A stretch of DNA of 64,000 nucleotides from assembly GCA_910580225.1 (NCBI GenBank), contig CAJTXE010000009.1, positions 1 through 64,000 on the forward strand, in the 5' to 3' direction. Below the pieces are notes generated by a model, which did no database searches, was not told the DNA's origin, and saw only the letters and a list, made by a program, of their open reading frames with translations. Source of the stretch: an uncultured Acetatifactor sp. (lineage in GTDB: Bacteria > Bacillota > Clostridia > Lachnospirales > Lachnospiraceae). A program made the translations under genes and the position numbers. Shown here one piece after another: positions 26,697-34,227 of the stretch; the first letter of the stretch is position 1, and every line of letters starts with the position of its first letter.

Positions 26697-27329
26697 TCAC
26701 TCTTTATTTTTCTCTTTCTTTCTTGCTTCCGCTTTTCTGGAATGATTCAGCTCATCTATCATCTTCTCTATCATCAGCTTTTTCAGATAGACATCAAAGC
26801 TCAGAGCACAAATAAAAGCAAATTTTCTCAGAAAATCAGCATCTTCTTTCGGCGCTTCCTGAAATGTCTCCTGAGCGGCCTGAAATTTCTTCCGCACATC
26901 TTCCTTCAATGCCTGCATCTGTTTCTCCTCCATACTGAAGGCCTCCCGATAGATACTTTCCAGATTGAAGCGTTCTCCGTTGTGAAAGAACTTGTCTGTA
27001 ACAGGTCCCAAAAGTGTCTGTATGTCGCTGATAGACAATATCCCTTTATAATAGTAAATAAATATCAGCAGGAGCACATGCTCCTTGGAATACTTTTTTT
27101 TCACTGGAGGGGGCAACAGATTGTTCTTGGCATAATTATTGATCATCGTTTTAGTCAGAATCTTGTCCTCGCCGGGATTCCTCGCCGAAGAGTGCAGCCG
27201 GCTGTCCATAAACGTAGTGATCTGGTCCATATACAGATCAATATTGGGAATGTCTTCAGGTCTGATATACCGTACTCTGTCCAGACTCTCCAATATACTG
27301 TTCAGCAAATCATTATTGTCAATTGTCAT
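26697..27329 (-). CDS. DUF1836 protein with MerR-like DNA-binding region
   Basis: A 210-residue DUF1836 protein. Residues about 60-110 (LTKTMINNYAKNNLLPPP, then KKYSKEHVLLLIFIYYYKGILSISDIQTLL) have the layout of a MerR-type winged helix: recognition helix, a Pro-containing turn and a second helix. The C-terminal 90 residues are helical and charged, ending in a Lys-rich tail, with a hydrophobic segment FAFICALSFDVYLKKLMI that may be an oligomerisation helix. Its own promoter contains a perfect 15-base palindrome within the spacer, the position MerR proteins use. It is divergent from the yerC-like gene. The effector is unknown. Confidence 0.82.
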   Translation of the reverse strand: MTIDNNDLLNSILESLDRVRYIRPEDIPNIDLYMDQITTFMDSRLHSSARNPGEDKILTKTMINNYAKNNLLPPPVKKKYSKEHVLLLIFIYYYKGILSISDIQTLLGPVTDKFFHNGERFNLESIYREAFSMEEKQMQALKEDVRKKFQAAQETFQEAPKEDADFLRKFAFICALSFDVYLKKLMIEKMIDELNHSRKAEARKKEKNKE

Positions 27330-27372
27330 GTATCTTTACCTCTTCTCTGAAACCGCATGATGTACTGACTCT

Positions 27373-27401
27373 ATTATATAGTATTCAATACTACATGACA
27401 A
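27373..27401 (-). promoter_or_regulatory. DUF1836 promoter with palindrome in the spacer
   Basis: Minus-strand TTGTCA (27396-27401), 17-base spacer and TATAAT (27373-27378). Bases 27379-27393 read TAGTATT-C-AATACTA, a perfect dyad filling the space between the two promoter elements, a natural operator for autoregulation. Confidence 0.7.
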
Positions 27402-27440
27402 CACTTACTTTTATATTCCTTGAAATTTTTCGTCCTCACC

Positions 27441-27469
27441 TTTACTTTACAACTTTAATATGATAAAAT
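27441..27469 (+). promoter_or_regulatory. Probable promoter of the yerC-like gene
   Basis: TTTACT (27441-27446), a 17-base spacer and TAAAAT (27464-27469), with transcription starting near 27476 and an AAAGAGG ribosome binding site before the ATG. Confidence 0.5.
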
Positions 27470-27515
27470 ATGAAAAAAGAAAGACAAATCCTAAAAATGA
27501 AAGAGGTATTTCCCC

Positions 27516-27827
27516 ATGAATAAAAAAGTCAGGACTGCGGCTGTGGACTTCCTGTTTGATGCGATCCTCTGTCTGAAAGACCGGGAAGAATGCTACGGCT
27601 TTTTCGAAGATTTATGCACAGTCAATGAACTTCTTTCCATATCACAGCGCTTTGAAGTTGCTGCCATGCTGAAAAATCACCACACTTATCTCGAGATAGC
27701 CGAGAAAACCGGTGCTTCCACAGCCACCATCAGCCGTGTCAATCGATCTCTTCATTATGGAAATGATGGTTATGAAACCGTATTTCAACGTATGGACAGA
27801 AAAGAAGCATCCGAGGGGATTTCCTGA
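27516..27827 (+). CDS. YerC/YecD family TrpR-related protein
   Basis: A 103-residue all-helical protein of the TrpR superfamily. The segment LCTVNELLSISQRFEVAAMLKNHHTYLEIAEKTGASTATISRVNRSL is the characteristic YerC/TrpR helix-turn-helix region. It shares the DNA-binding core of the tryptophan repressor but lacks clear tryptophan-binding context, and its target is unknown. It is transcribed away from DUF1836. Its last codons overlap the left arm of a strong terminator. Confidence 0.88.
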   Translation: MNKKVRTAAVDFLFDAILCLKDREECYGFFEDLCTVNELLSISQRFEVAAMLKNHHTYLEIAEKTGASTATISRVNRSLHYGNDGYETVFQRMDRKEASEGIS

Positions 27828-27842
27828 TATTCCCTCGGATGC
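27807..27842 (+). terminator. Terminator hairpin overlapping the end of the yerC-like gene
   Basis: GCATCCGAGGG and CCCTCGGATGC are perfect arms around a 14-base loop. The left arm lies within the final codons of the coding region. It separates this gene from the convergent bactofilin operon. Confidence 0.75.
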
Positions 27843-27860
27843 TCTATGTATTTCCTTCGT

Positions 27861-28364
27861 TTATTCTTCTGCCTGAGTCTCAGATTCTGTTGCAGATGGT
27901 TCTGCTGTACTCTCTCTGGCTTCCTCTGTGGAACCCTCTTCCACCTCTTTCAGCGCCTCCACAATGGCAGATTTGGCTGATTTTTTCATTGCCTTTACTG
28001 CTTTGTTATTGGGTTTGACCTTTTTGGCAGCATCCTGGTTCATATCACATCTCCCCTGGAAGACAGCCTTTTCATCAATAACCAGGCCGCTGGTGGTAAG
28101 ATCACCGATCACTCTGGCTGTAGAAGTCAGCTCCACTTTCTCCGGTACATTCAGATTCCCATAAACCTCACCGCCTACGATAACCTTCTGTGAATTGATA
28201 TCGCCGTGAATACATCCAGATGCTCCTACGATCACGGTATCTGCCACTATCACATTACCGTTCACAGTGCCGTCTATTCGGACAGAACCGCTGGATGAAA
28301 AATCTCCGTTACATTCAGCCCCCATTCCGATGATAGTTGAAATCTGTGTTTCCTTTTTCCTCAT
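27861..28364 (-). CDS. Bactofilin (polymer-forming cytoskeletal protein)
   Basis: A 167-residue bactofilin. The core of about 100 residues is a right-handed beta-helix made of short hydrophobic repeats with Gly turns: IGMGAECNGDFSSSGSVRIDG, TVNGNVIVADTVIVG, GDINSQKVIVGGEVYGNL. An acidic Ala/Glu/Thr-rich C-terminal tail of about 55 residues follows and is probably disordered. Bactofilins polymerise without nucleotide and act as membrane-associated scaffolds for cell-wall enzymes. The gene directly follows an M23-fold membrane protein with a 21-base gap, an arrangement common to functional partners in cell-shape control. Confidence 0.92.
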   Translation of the reverse strand: MRKKETQISTIIGMGAECNGDFSSSGSVRIDGTVNGNVIVADTVIVGASGCIHGDINSQKVIVGGEVYGNLNVPEKVELTSTARVIGDLTTSGLVIDEKAVFQGRCDMNQDAAKKVKPNNKAVKAMKKSAKSAIVEALKEVEEGSTEEARESTAEPSATESETQAEE

Positions 28365-28385
28365 TGCTTCATACCTCCGTTTTTA

Positions 28386-29138
28386 TCAGCCGCTGATATC
28401 CAGCAAATCCATGGGATTGACATATACACCTTCCTGCATTATCTGATATCCCAGTTTACTGCTCTCATCTGAAACAATAAATAATGTAGTTCCCTGTGTA
28501 ACCGTTTCTCCCTGCTTTACCTTGACCTCTCCCTGGTTTCTGTATATGGTCGTATAACCGTTTCCATGATCAATCCATACATTATGACCATACACCGGAT
28601 CCTCGTTGACCACAGTAACGGTTCCATCAGCAGTTGCCACCACCATAGAACCCGCAGCCGCAGTAAAGATACAGGTGAGATCTTCCGTCACTGTATCCAT
28701 GGTTGCCCTCTCTGATACAGGCAGCCTGGTGGGCATCTGACGTTTTTGCAACTGCCCAGTCAGTTCATTTTCCGTCTCCACCTGTTGTGATACGGTTTCA
28801 CTCAATATCCGTATCTTCTCATTCAGGCTCGAGATCTCCTCATTCAGCCCCGTTATATCCTCGTTCAGACTCACGATCCGGCTTTCCAACTCCGTTTTCT
28901 CCTGCTCCAACAGACGGATAGCTTCGTCCTGCTGCACTGTCTGTTCCAGCTCTGCGGCCCAGATATCTTTCTCATATACCAGATATCCAATTAATGCGCC
29001 AATGACCACACACAGTACGGCGATGATCGCTTTCAGAATCCAGGGACGGATACGAAACTGCTTCATTCCGGAATCTGCAGCATCAGATGTCACGATTACC
29101 ACATGGCTGTTTTTACGTTTGTGTCTGTTACGTCCCAT
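28386..29138 (-). CDS. M23-fold membrane protein with coiled coil and degenerate active site
   Basis: A 250-residue protein. A short cytoplasmic basic region precedes one membrane helix (ILKAIIAVLCVVIGALIGYLVY, about 35-55). A coiled coil of about 60 residues follows (VSLNEDITGLNEEISSLNEK), then a LytM/M23-like domain recognised by GHNVWIDHGNGYTTIYRNQGEVKVKQGETV. The zinc ligands of active M23 peptidases are absent: TADGTV stands where the first His/Asp pair belongs, YRNQG replaces Y-G-H, and LGYQIM replaces the HxH. It is probably an inactive activator or scaffold, like EnvC-type proteins. It forms an operon with the bactofilin. Confidence 0.85.
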   Translation of the reverse strand: MGRNRHKRKNSHVVIVTSDAADSGMKQFRIRPWILKAIIAVLCVVIGALIGYLVYEKDIWAAELEQTVQQDEAIRLLEQEKTELESRIVSLNEDITGLNEEISSLNEKIRILSETVSQQVETENELTGQLQKRQMPTRLPVSERATMDTVTEDLTCIFTAAAGSMVVATADGTVTVVNEDPVYGHNVWIDHGNGYTTIYRNQGEVKVKQGETVTQGTTLFIVSDESSKLGYQIMQEGVYVNPMDLLDISG

Positions 29139-29165
29139 AAAAAGTCACCTCCGATAACCTTTTTT

Positions 29166-29194
29166 ATTTTACCATAACTGTGCTCTTATAGCAA
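29166..29194 (-). promoter_or_regulatory. Sigma-A promoter of the M23/bactofilin operon
   Basis: Minus-strand TTGCTA (29189-29194), 17-base spacer and TAAAAT (29166-29171), about 28 bases ahead of the ATG. A GGAGGTG ribosome binding site precedes the start codon. Confidence 0.6.
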
Positions 29195-29290
29195 CGATAA
29201 ACTGACGTTTTTGTCATAATTTTTGTATTTCACCATTGTGATTTTATCTCTGGCTCTGCGCCGCATTCGTATAGGTCAAAAAAGCTTTCC

Positions 29291-30067
29291 TTACTGTCTG
29301 CAGATCTCTACAATCTTTTTCCAGGAAAGGACTCCTCCAAACAGGTCAAGGGCACTCCCAATGGTAACATGCAGGCGGTTCCTGCCCAACACTCGAAGTC
29401 TTTCCAGATCTTCGTAACTATGGACGCCCCCCGCATAGGTCACAGGTTTTCCCTCCCAGCTGCCCAGCATTCTTATCAATTCTTCATCCATGCCGCCAGC
29501 CTTTCCTTCCACATCCACCGCATGAACAAGAAACTCGTCACAGGCAACACAGAGTCTCTCCAAAAGCCCTGTATCCATCTTCTCATCTGTCAGTTTCTGC
29601 CACCTGTCTGTGACTACCCGATAACCTTCAGCCGTCTTTCTGCAGCTTAAATCCAGAACCAGCCTTTCCTTCCCAACTGCCTCTACCATTTTCTGCAATC
29701 TGTCATAATGAATTTTGCCATCCCGAAACACATAGGATGTGACTATCACATGCGAAGCACCTGCATCCAGAAATTTCGCCGCATTCTCGGGCGTAATTCC
29801 TCCGCCCACCTGCAAACCTCCAGGATAAGCACCCAGTGCCATCAATGCCTGCTGTTTTGTCGCTTCATAATATGGGCTGCCCACAGAATTCAGCAGGATC
29901 ACATGCCCTTCTCTGATCTCTGCGTCGCGATAAAGCGCAGCATAATATACTGCATCTTGTCCAGCCACAAAATTTTCACTGGCCTGTTCTCCCTGATCCT
30001 GCAGACTTTCGCCCACTATCTGTTTTACCAGGCCGTTATGAATATCAATGCATGGTCTGAATTCCAT
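29291..30067 (-). CDS. hisA: HisA-type isomerase of the eukaryote-like subfamily
   Basis: A 258-residue TIM barrel that should convert ProFAR to PRFAR in histidine synthesis. The features FRPCIDIHNGLVKQIVG, LQVGGGITPENAAKFLDAGASHVIVTS, LVLDLSCRK, FLVHAVDVEGKAGG, TYAGGVHS and IGSALDLFGG match the fungal/plant HIS6-like branch better than classical bacterial HisA (which has DLDGA and AGGI signatures). The start at 30067 has GAGG six bases upstream; an ATG four codons earlier is also possible. No other his gene is adjacent, so it stands alone. Confidence 0.85.
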   Translation of the reverse strand: MEFRPCIDIHNGLVKQIVGESLQDQGEQASENFVAGQDAVYYAALYRDAEIREGHVILLNSVGSPYYEATKQQALMALGAYPGGLQVGGGITPENAAKFLDAGASHVIVTSYVFRDGKIHYDRLQKMVEAVGKERLVLDLSCRKTAEGYRVVTDRWQKLTDEKMDTGLLERLCVACDEFLVHAVDVEGKAGGMDEELIRMLGSWEGKPVTYAGGVHSYEDLERLRVLGRNRLHVTIGSALDLFGGVLSWKKIVEICRQ

Positions 30068-30227
30068 TTTTTTCCTCATTTCTTTTCACACTTTATGAAT
30101 AACTGAATTGGTAATCCACATACTAATGGCATCAGCTATGCAGAGCTTAGGCAGGATAGTCTGATTTTCTGAATATAGTCTTATGCAAACATCTGGTTAT
30201 ATGCAACAGAACAGATTGGAGGGATTT

Positions 30228-30728
30228 ATGAAAAAAGACAGATTTACAGCGGGAACCCCACGTTTTCTGGCGCTGGTACTTGTGCTTGCCTTTATCTGTA
30301 CGACGACTGCATGCAGCAACAGTGCAAAAAACAATGATGGTTCTGACAGTATGGCTGACAACAATTCGGTCAGCTCAGACGCCGCCAGTGGTATCTCCGG
30401 AACGAATGGAGAAAACAACACCGCTGGTAACACCGGCGCAGACAGAAATTCGACAGGAGGCCAAACCGGAAATAATATGGCCACAGGAAATCATAACGGG
30501 TTAGATGCCGGCGGCGCAACCCGGGGAGATAACGATTCTCTTCTGGATGAGGCCAATGACGCACTGCACAATGTAGTAGATGATGTAGAAGACGGCATCA
30601 ATGATCTCACAGACGATGTAACAGGGCGCAGAATAAACACTGCAGGACAAATCAATAATACTACAGGCAGAACCGGAAATGCAGACACAATCAACAGCAA
30701 TACCGCTGCAGGCAGTACTGTCAGATAA
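30228..30728 (+). CDS. Low-complexity secreted lipoprotein, function unknown
   Basis: A 166-residue protein starting MKKDRF behind GGAGGG. Its signal peptide ends at the lipobox TTAC, so the Cys should be lipidated. The mature part is almost entirely Asn, Gly, Thr, Asp and Ser, for example NNTAGNTGADRNSTGGQTGNN, with one amphipathic acidic helix (LLDEANDALHNVVDDVEDGINDLTDDV). It looks like a disordered spacer or surface tether with one structured module. It is divergent from the hisA-like gene. I do not recognise a family. Confidence 0.75.
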   Translation: MKKDRFTAGTPRFLALVLVLAFICTTTACSNSAKNNDGSDSMADNNSVSSDAASGISGTNGENNTAGNTGADRNSTGGQTGNNMATGNHNGLDAGGATRGDNDSLLDEANDALHNVVDDVEDGINDLTDDVTGRRINTAGQINNTTGRTGNADTINSNTAAGSTVR

Positions 30729-30747
30729 CTGACTGCAGGCAAGATAC

Positions 30748-30794
30748 CTCAGGCGCATATTTTTCCCCTCTCCTGGAAGAAAACTGCGCCTGAG
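30748..30794. terminator. Inverted repeat between convergent genes
   Basis: CTCAGGCGCA (30748-30757) and TGCGCCTGAG (30785-30794) are perfect 10-base arms with a 27-base loop holding a short T-run. It lies between the end of the lipoprotein gene and the end of the convergent dapB gene and probably ends both transcripts. Confidence 0.5.
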
Positions 30795-30870
30795 TTCTGC
30801 CGAATAGGTTCGCAATCGGAAAATTCTTTCTCCGCAGGCCACACAAGAAGGCCATAAGAAACCAGAACCC

Positions 30871-31635
30871 CTACATAGCCGCATCGATCACATCTCCCAT
30901 ATTGTATTTTCCTGCCGGCTTTCCAGCTAGATATTTAGCAGCCTGCACCGCTCCCTTTCCAAAAACAGCCCTGGAATATGCCGTATGGGAAAATGTGATA
31001 ACCTCGTCCATGCCGGCAAATATGATCTCATGCTCTCCCACAATACTGCCTCCCCGAACCGCACTGATCCCGATTTCCTTTTCCGGACGTTTTTCTCTTC
31101 TGATGCTTCTGTCATATACATAAGTATAGCGATTGCCCAACTCTTCATTCAAAGAATCTGCCAACGCCAGAGCTGTGCCACTGGGCGCATCCAGTTTCTG
31201 ATTGTGATGCCTCTCTACTATCTCCATATCGAAACCTGCCGGTGCCAAAGCAGCGGCAGCACCCTTTAACAATTTCAGAAGCAGATTGATCCCCAAAGAC
31301 ATATTGGCAGATCGCAACACTGCAATCCTTTCCGATGCCTTCTCAATTTTCTCCAACTGTGCCTCGCTCAAGCCGGTGGTGCACAGTACACAGGGGAGAT
31401 TTTTCTCCACACAGTAATCCAGCATGTCATCCCATGCCGCTGCAGCGGAAAAATCAATCAAACAGTCCGCCTCCACATTACAATCTTTGATACTCTGATA
31501 GACGGGATAGGGATTCTGTCCGTTATCCACCAGATCCACACCTGCCACCAGCTGTGCCTCCCTGTCTTCTGCCAGCAACGCACTGACGACCCGTCCCATT
31601 CTTCCATTGCATCCACGCATGATCACTCTGACCAT
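30871..31635 (-). CDS. dapB: 4-hydroxy-tetrahydrodipicolinate reductase
   Basis: A 254-residue reductase for the second committed step of the lysine/diaminopimelate pathway, using NAD(P)H. The Rossmann motif is GCNGRMGRVV. The family active-site block reads ERHHNQKLDAPSGTA, with the catalytic His and Lys. The C-terminal tetramerisation domain includes SHTAYSRAVFGKGAVQAA. The gene follows dapA with a 29-base gap and should share the lysine-responsive leader upstream of dapA. Confidence 0.97.
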   Translation of the reverse strand: MVRVIMRGCNGRMGRVVSALLAEDREAQLVAGVDLVDNGQNPYPVYQSIKDCNVEADCLIDFSAAAAWDDMLDYCVEKNLPCVLCTTGLSEAQLEKIEKASERIAVLRSANMSLGINLLLKLLKGAAAALAPAGFDMEIVERHHNQKLDAPSGTALALADSLNEELGNRYTYVYDRSIRREKRPEKEIGISAVRGGSIVGEHEIIFAGMDEVITFSHTAYSRAVFGKGAVQAAKYLAGKPAGKYNMGDVIDAAM

Positions 31636-31664
31636 AGTGTTCCTCCTCGCATCTCCCTGGAATT

Positions 31665-32549
31665 TTACAGTATTCCGTATGTCTTCATCGCCTTCTCAAG
31701 ACGCTCTGCATGGGAAGGTTCCATTCTGGTGAGCGGCATCCTCAGCCCACCGTTCACCATCCCCATCAACTCCAGGGCCTTCTTCACAGGAATGGGGTTC
31801 ACTTCACAGAACAAAGCTTCACACAATTCCATCGCCTCCAGCTGTCCCTTACAGCTGCCTTCCCAGTCACCATCAAAAAATCTGCTGCAGATCTCATGCG
31901 TTTGACGGGGTGCCACATTGGCCAGCACCGAAATCACGCCTTTTCCGCCAAGAGACAAAATCGGAACAATCTGATCATCATTACCGGAATAAATATCTAC
32001 AATTCCTTCTGCAATAGCAGCAAGGTGTGCAATCTGGCTGATATTGCTGCTTGCTTCCTTCACACCCACAATATTCTCCACATCCCGGCAGAGACGCACC
32101 ACCGTCTCCGGCAGAATATTGCATCCGGTTCTGCTGGGAACATTGTACAGAATGATCGGCAGCTTTACAGAATCCGCAATTGTCTTAAAATGTATATACA
32201 GACCGTTCTGAGTTGCCTTGTTATAGTAAGGGCTTACCAGCAGGAGACCGTCAGCTCCTGCACTCTCTGCCTCTTTGGACAGATAGACTGCTGTTTCTGT
32301 ACAGTTTGATCCAGTACCTGCAACCACCGGAATCCTTCCCGCCACAGTCTTCACACAATACCGGATTACATCCAGATGCTCCTCATGTGTCAATGTCGAC
32401 GACTCTCCTGTGGTCCCGCAGACAATGATTGCATCAGTCCCATTGGCAATCTGGAATTCCAGCAGCTTTGCAAACTCTTCATAATTTACTTCCCCGCTGT
32501 CATGCATGGGTGTAACAACAGCTACACCAGAACCCTTGAAAATTGACAT
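31665..32549 (-). CDS. dapA: 4-hydroxy-tetrahydrodipicolinate synthase
   Basis: A 294-residue class I aldolase condensing pyruvate with aspartate semialdehyde. The Schiff-base Lys lies in GVKEASSN, the catalytic Tyr in LYNVPSRTG, and the pyruvate-binding TTGESST motif near residue 45. Length matches the family. It is the first gene of a dapA-dapB operon behind a lysine riboswitch-like leader, so lysine should lower its expression. Its products serve both lysine synthesis and diaminopimelate for the cell wall and spore dipicolinate. Confidence 0.97.
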   Translation of the reverse strand: MSIFKGSGVAVVTPMHDSGEVNYEEFAKLLEFQIANGTDAIIVCGTTGESSTLTHEEHLDVIRYCVKTVAGRIPVVAGTGSNCTETAVYLSKEAESAGADGLLLVSPYYNKATQNGLYIHFKTIADSVKLPIILYNVPSRTGCNILPETVVRLCRDVENIVGVKEASSNISQIAHLAAIAEGIVDIYSGNDDQIVPILSLGGKGVISVLANVAPRQTHEICSRFFDGDWEGSCKGQLEAMELCEALFCEVNPIPVKKALELMGMVNGGLRMPLTRMEPSHAERLEKAMKTYGIL

Positions 32550-32621
32550 CTTTTTTCCTCCATTTCCATAATGCGGCTTTTCATATGAGCAGAAATAAGT
32601 AACATGGAATTACCCTGTTTT

Positions 32622-32744
32622 TAAGGCAGTGACCATATATAAACATCGCCGGCACAAAAGTGCCGGCGAATACGTATTTCTATTTCCCTTCTCATCCCCT
32701 GCACCTATTGCATAAAAAGTACTCTCGAAAACGCAGCCTCATCT
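32622..32744 (-). promoter_or_regulatory. Probable lysine riboswitch (L box), short form
   Basis: Read on the minus strand, the leader of dapA has landmarks of the L box in order: GATGAGGCTGCG, then CGAGAGTAC, GGGGATGAGAAGGGAAAT, and ATTCGCCGGC opening a perfect hairpin (CGCCGGCAC/GTGCCGGCG). It closes with GGTCACTGCC, whose GCC pairs with GGC in the first landmark to make the P1 stem. The distal arm is shorter than in the classical 170-base form. Position directly ahead of dapA-dapB supports lysine sensing. Assigned from memory of the consensus, not by covariance search. Confidence 0.65.
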
Positions 32745-32802
32745 CCTCAACATTATGTATATGTTAAAATCATAACATTTTACAAGAATGATGTCAACGG
32801 AA

Positions 32803-33300
32803 TTATTCCCAAACCTTGAATTTCACGGTATCGATTTTGGAAACCTCATCTGCCAAAATACAAATCTCATCACTGAGCCGGACACCTGTAAGGATTATGT
32901 CAGTATCCTCTCTGCATTCCAGAATCGCTTTCAGCTCCTCCACCGGCACAATTCCTTTTTCTGTCAGCCGTAATACTTCATCGAGTATTAACAGGTCGCA
33001 TTCCCTCGTGGCAAGAACCTTCCTGGCAAAATTTATCCCGTTTCTGATATTGGCATTCTCCTCCTGCTTCTTTGTCTCTGAAAGATCCTCATAGTTCTCA
33101 TCAGATTTTTCAAAGGTAAACAGCTTGATCTCCGGCTCCATCCTGCGAAGAAAATCAGAGTTTTTGGCACTGCTCCCCTTTAAGAACTGAATAATCACTA
33201 CATTCGCGCCTTCCATTGCTGCCTGCAGGGCTCTGCCGAGAGCTGCCGGTGATTTTCCACGCCCATCTCCCGCGTATATATATACCAATCCTTTTGCCAT
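32803..33300 (-). CDS. Corrinoid (cob(I)yrinic acid a,c-diamide) adenosyltransferase, CobA/BtuR type
   Basis: A 165-residue P-loop protein that would transfer the adenosyl group of ATP to cob(I)alamin or its precursors. It starts MAKGLVYIYAGDGRGKSPAALGRALQAAMEG, aligning with the CobA P-loop (usually GNGKGKTTAA). It continues with VVIIQFLKG, LLILDEVLRL and IILTGVRL. The substitution of SPA for TTA in the P-loop is unusual. The start at 33300 follows AGAGGT. It stands alone upstream of dapA, with no other cobalamin genes nearby, fitting salvage rather than de novo synthesis. Confidence 0.87.
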   Translation of the reverse strand: MAKGLVYIYAGDGRGKSPAALGRALQAAMEGANVVIIQFLKGSSAKNSDFLRRMEPEIKLFTFEKSDENYEDLSETKKQEENANIRNGINFARKVLATRECDLLILDEVLRLTEKGIVPVEELKAILECREDTDIILTGVRLSDEICILADEVSKIDTVKFKVWE

Positions 33301-33423
33301 AACTGTACCTCTATACTCCCTAAGCAAATGCCACCTTTTGCAGCCGGGACTGCGTGGCAGCTAAAAGCATGTCAACAGAAACTATATATTCAGAATACCA
33401 CACTTTGCATTATTTGGCAAATG

Positions 33424-34071
33424 TTAAAATGCTTTATCCTCTGAATCATCTATCAACTCCAGTTTACTGACAGAAACTTCGAATGCCACGCGTCTTTCGA
33501 CATTTTCCTCATCCAGTTTTTTCATATATTCTCTGCTCTGTATCCTGCCCCAGACAGCACAGCGTTCTCCTACTTTAAAATTATTGGCGTAACGGGCATT
33601 TCTCCCCCAACAGATACAAGGTATGTAATCAGATTTTCCATAAGGACGGTTTACTGCCAGCAGGAGATCTGCAATCTCTCTTCCCAGAGGCGTCTTCCGA
33701 TAAATCGGCTCTTTACAGATATAGCCATCCAGGAAGATCTGGTTCGTCTTGGAACTCTCCTCCATTTCGTCCACAAAACTCACCTCCCTGGCAAATACGG
33801 AAAGTACCAGCCTGTTCTTACGCTCCTCATGACGGTTGTAAGAGCGGAACTGACCATTCACACAAATCAGCTCTCCCGTATAATCCACACTCACATCCAT
33901 CAGCCGCTCTGAAACCATGATGGGTATCGTGTCATAACTTTCGCTGAGACGTTTACATCTGACATCCATCATATAGAATCCTTCTCCAAAAATCTCATGA
34001 CTGTAGCTGAAACCACTGATGATTTCCCCCATAACCGTTACCTGATTGTTTTCAATTACCTTATCTGTCAT
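33424..34071 (-). CDS. SSB-like protein with two tandem OB folds
   Basis: A 215-residue protein made of two similar halves. The first (about 5-105) has VTVMGEIISGFSYSHE and ELICVNGQFRSYN. The second (about 112-205) has IFLDGYICKEPIYRKTPLGREIADLLLAVNR, YIPCICWGRNARYANNF and CAVWGRIQSREY, the canonical single-stranded DNA-binding protein pattern. Classical SSB has one OB fold and an acidic tip; the Ser/Asp/Glu ending (LIDDSEDKAF) only loosely resembles it. The start at 34071 follows GGGAG. It may bind ssDNA in a specialised context. Confidence 0.8.
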   Translation of the reverse strand: MTDKVIENNQVTVMGEIISGFSYSHEIFGEGFYMMDVRCKRLSESYDTIPIMVSERLMDVSVDYTGELICVNGQFRSYNRHEERKNRLVLSVFAREVSFVDEMEESSKTNQIFLDGYICKEPIYRKTPLGREIADLLLAVNRPYGKSDYIPCICWGRNARYANNFKVGERCAVWGRIQSREYMKKLDEENVERRVAFEVSVSKLELIDDSEDKAF

Positions 34072-34227
34072 TGACGTTCTCCCTTCTTGTTTTAAGACTT
34101 TTTCCGGTAACATCCCCTGAAGAATATCATTCTGTTTCCATAAATTCACATAATGATATCCTATTCGGATGATATTACTATTTATACAATAGAAATCACA
34201 CTTTTAGTACTGTTTCTCACCGCAAAC

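Noticed and set aside
32665..32690. CGCCGGCAC hairpin as a terminator ahead of dapA
   Set aside because: It is not followed by a T-run and fits better as the distal arm of the lysine riboswitch-like leader.
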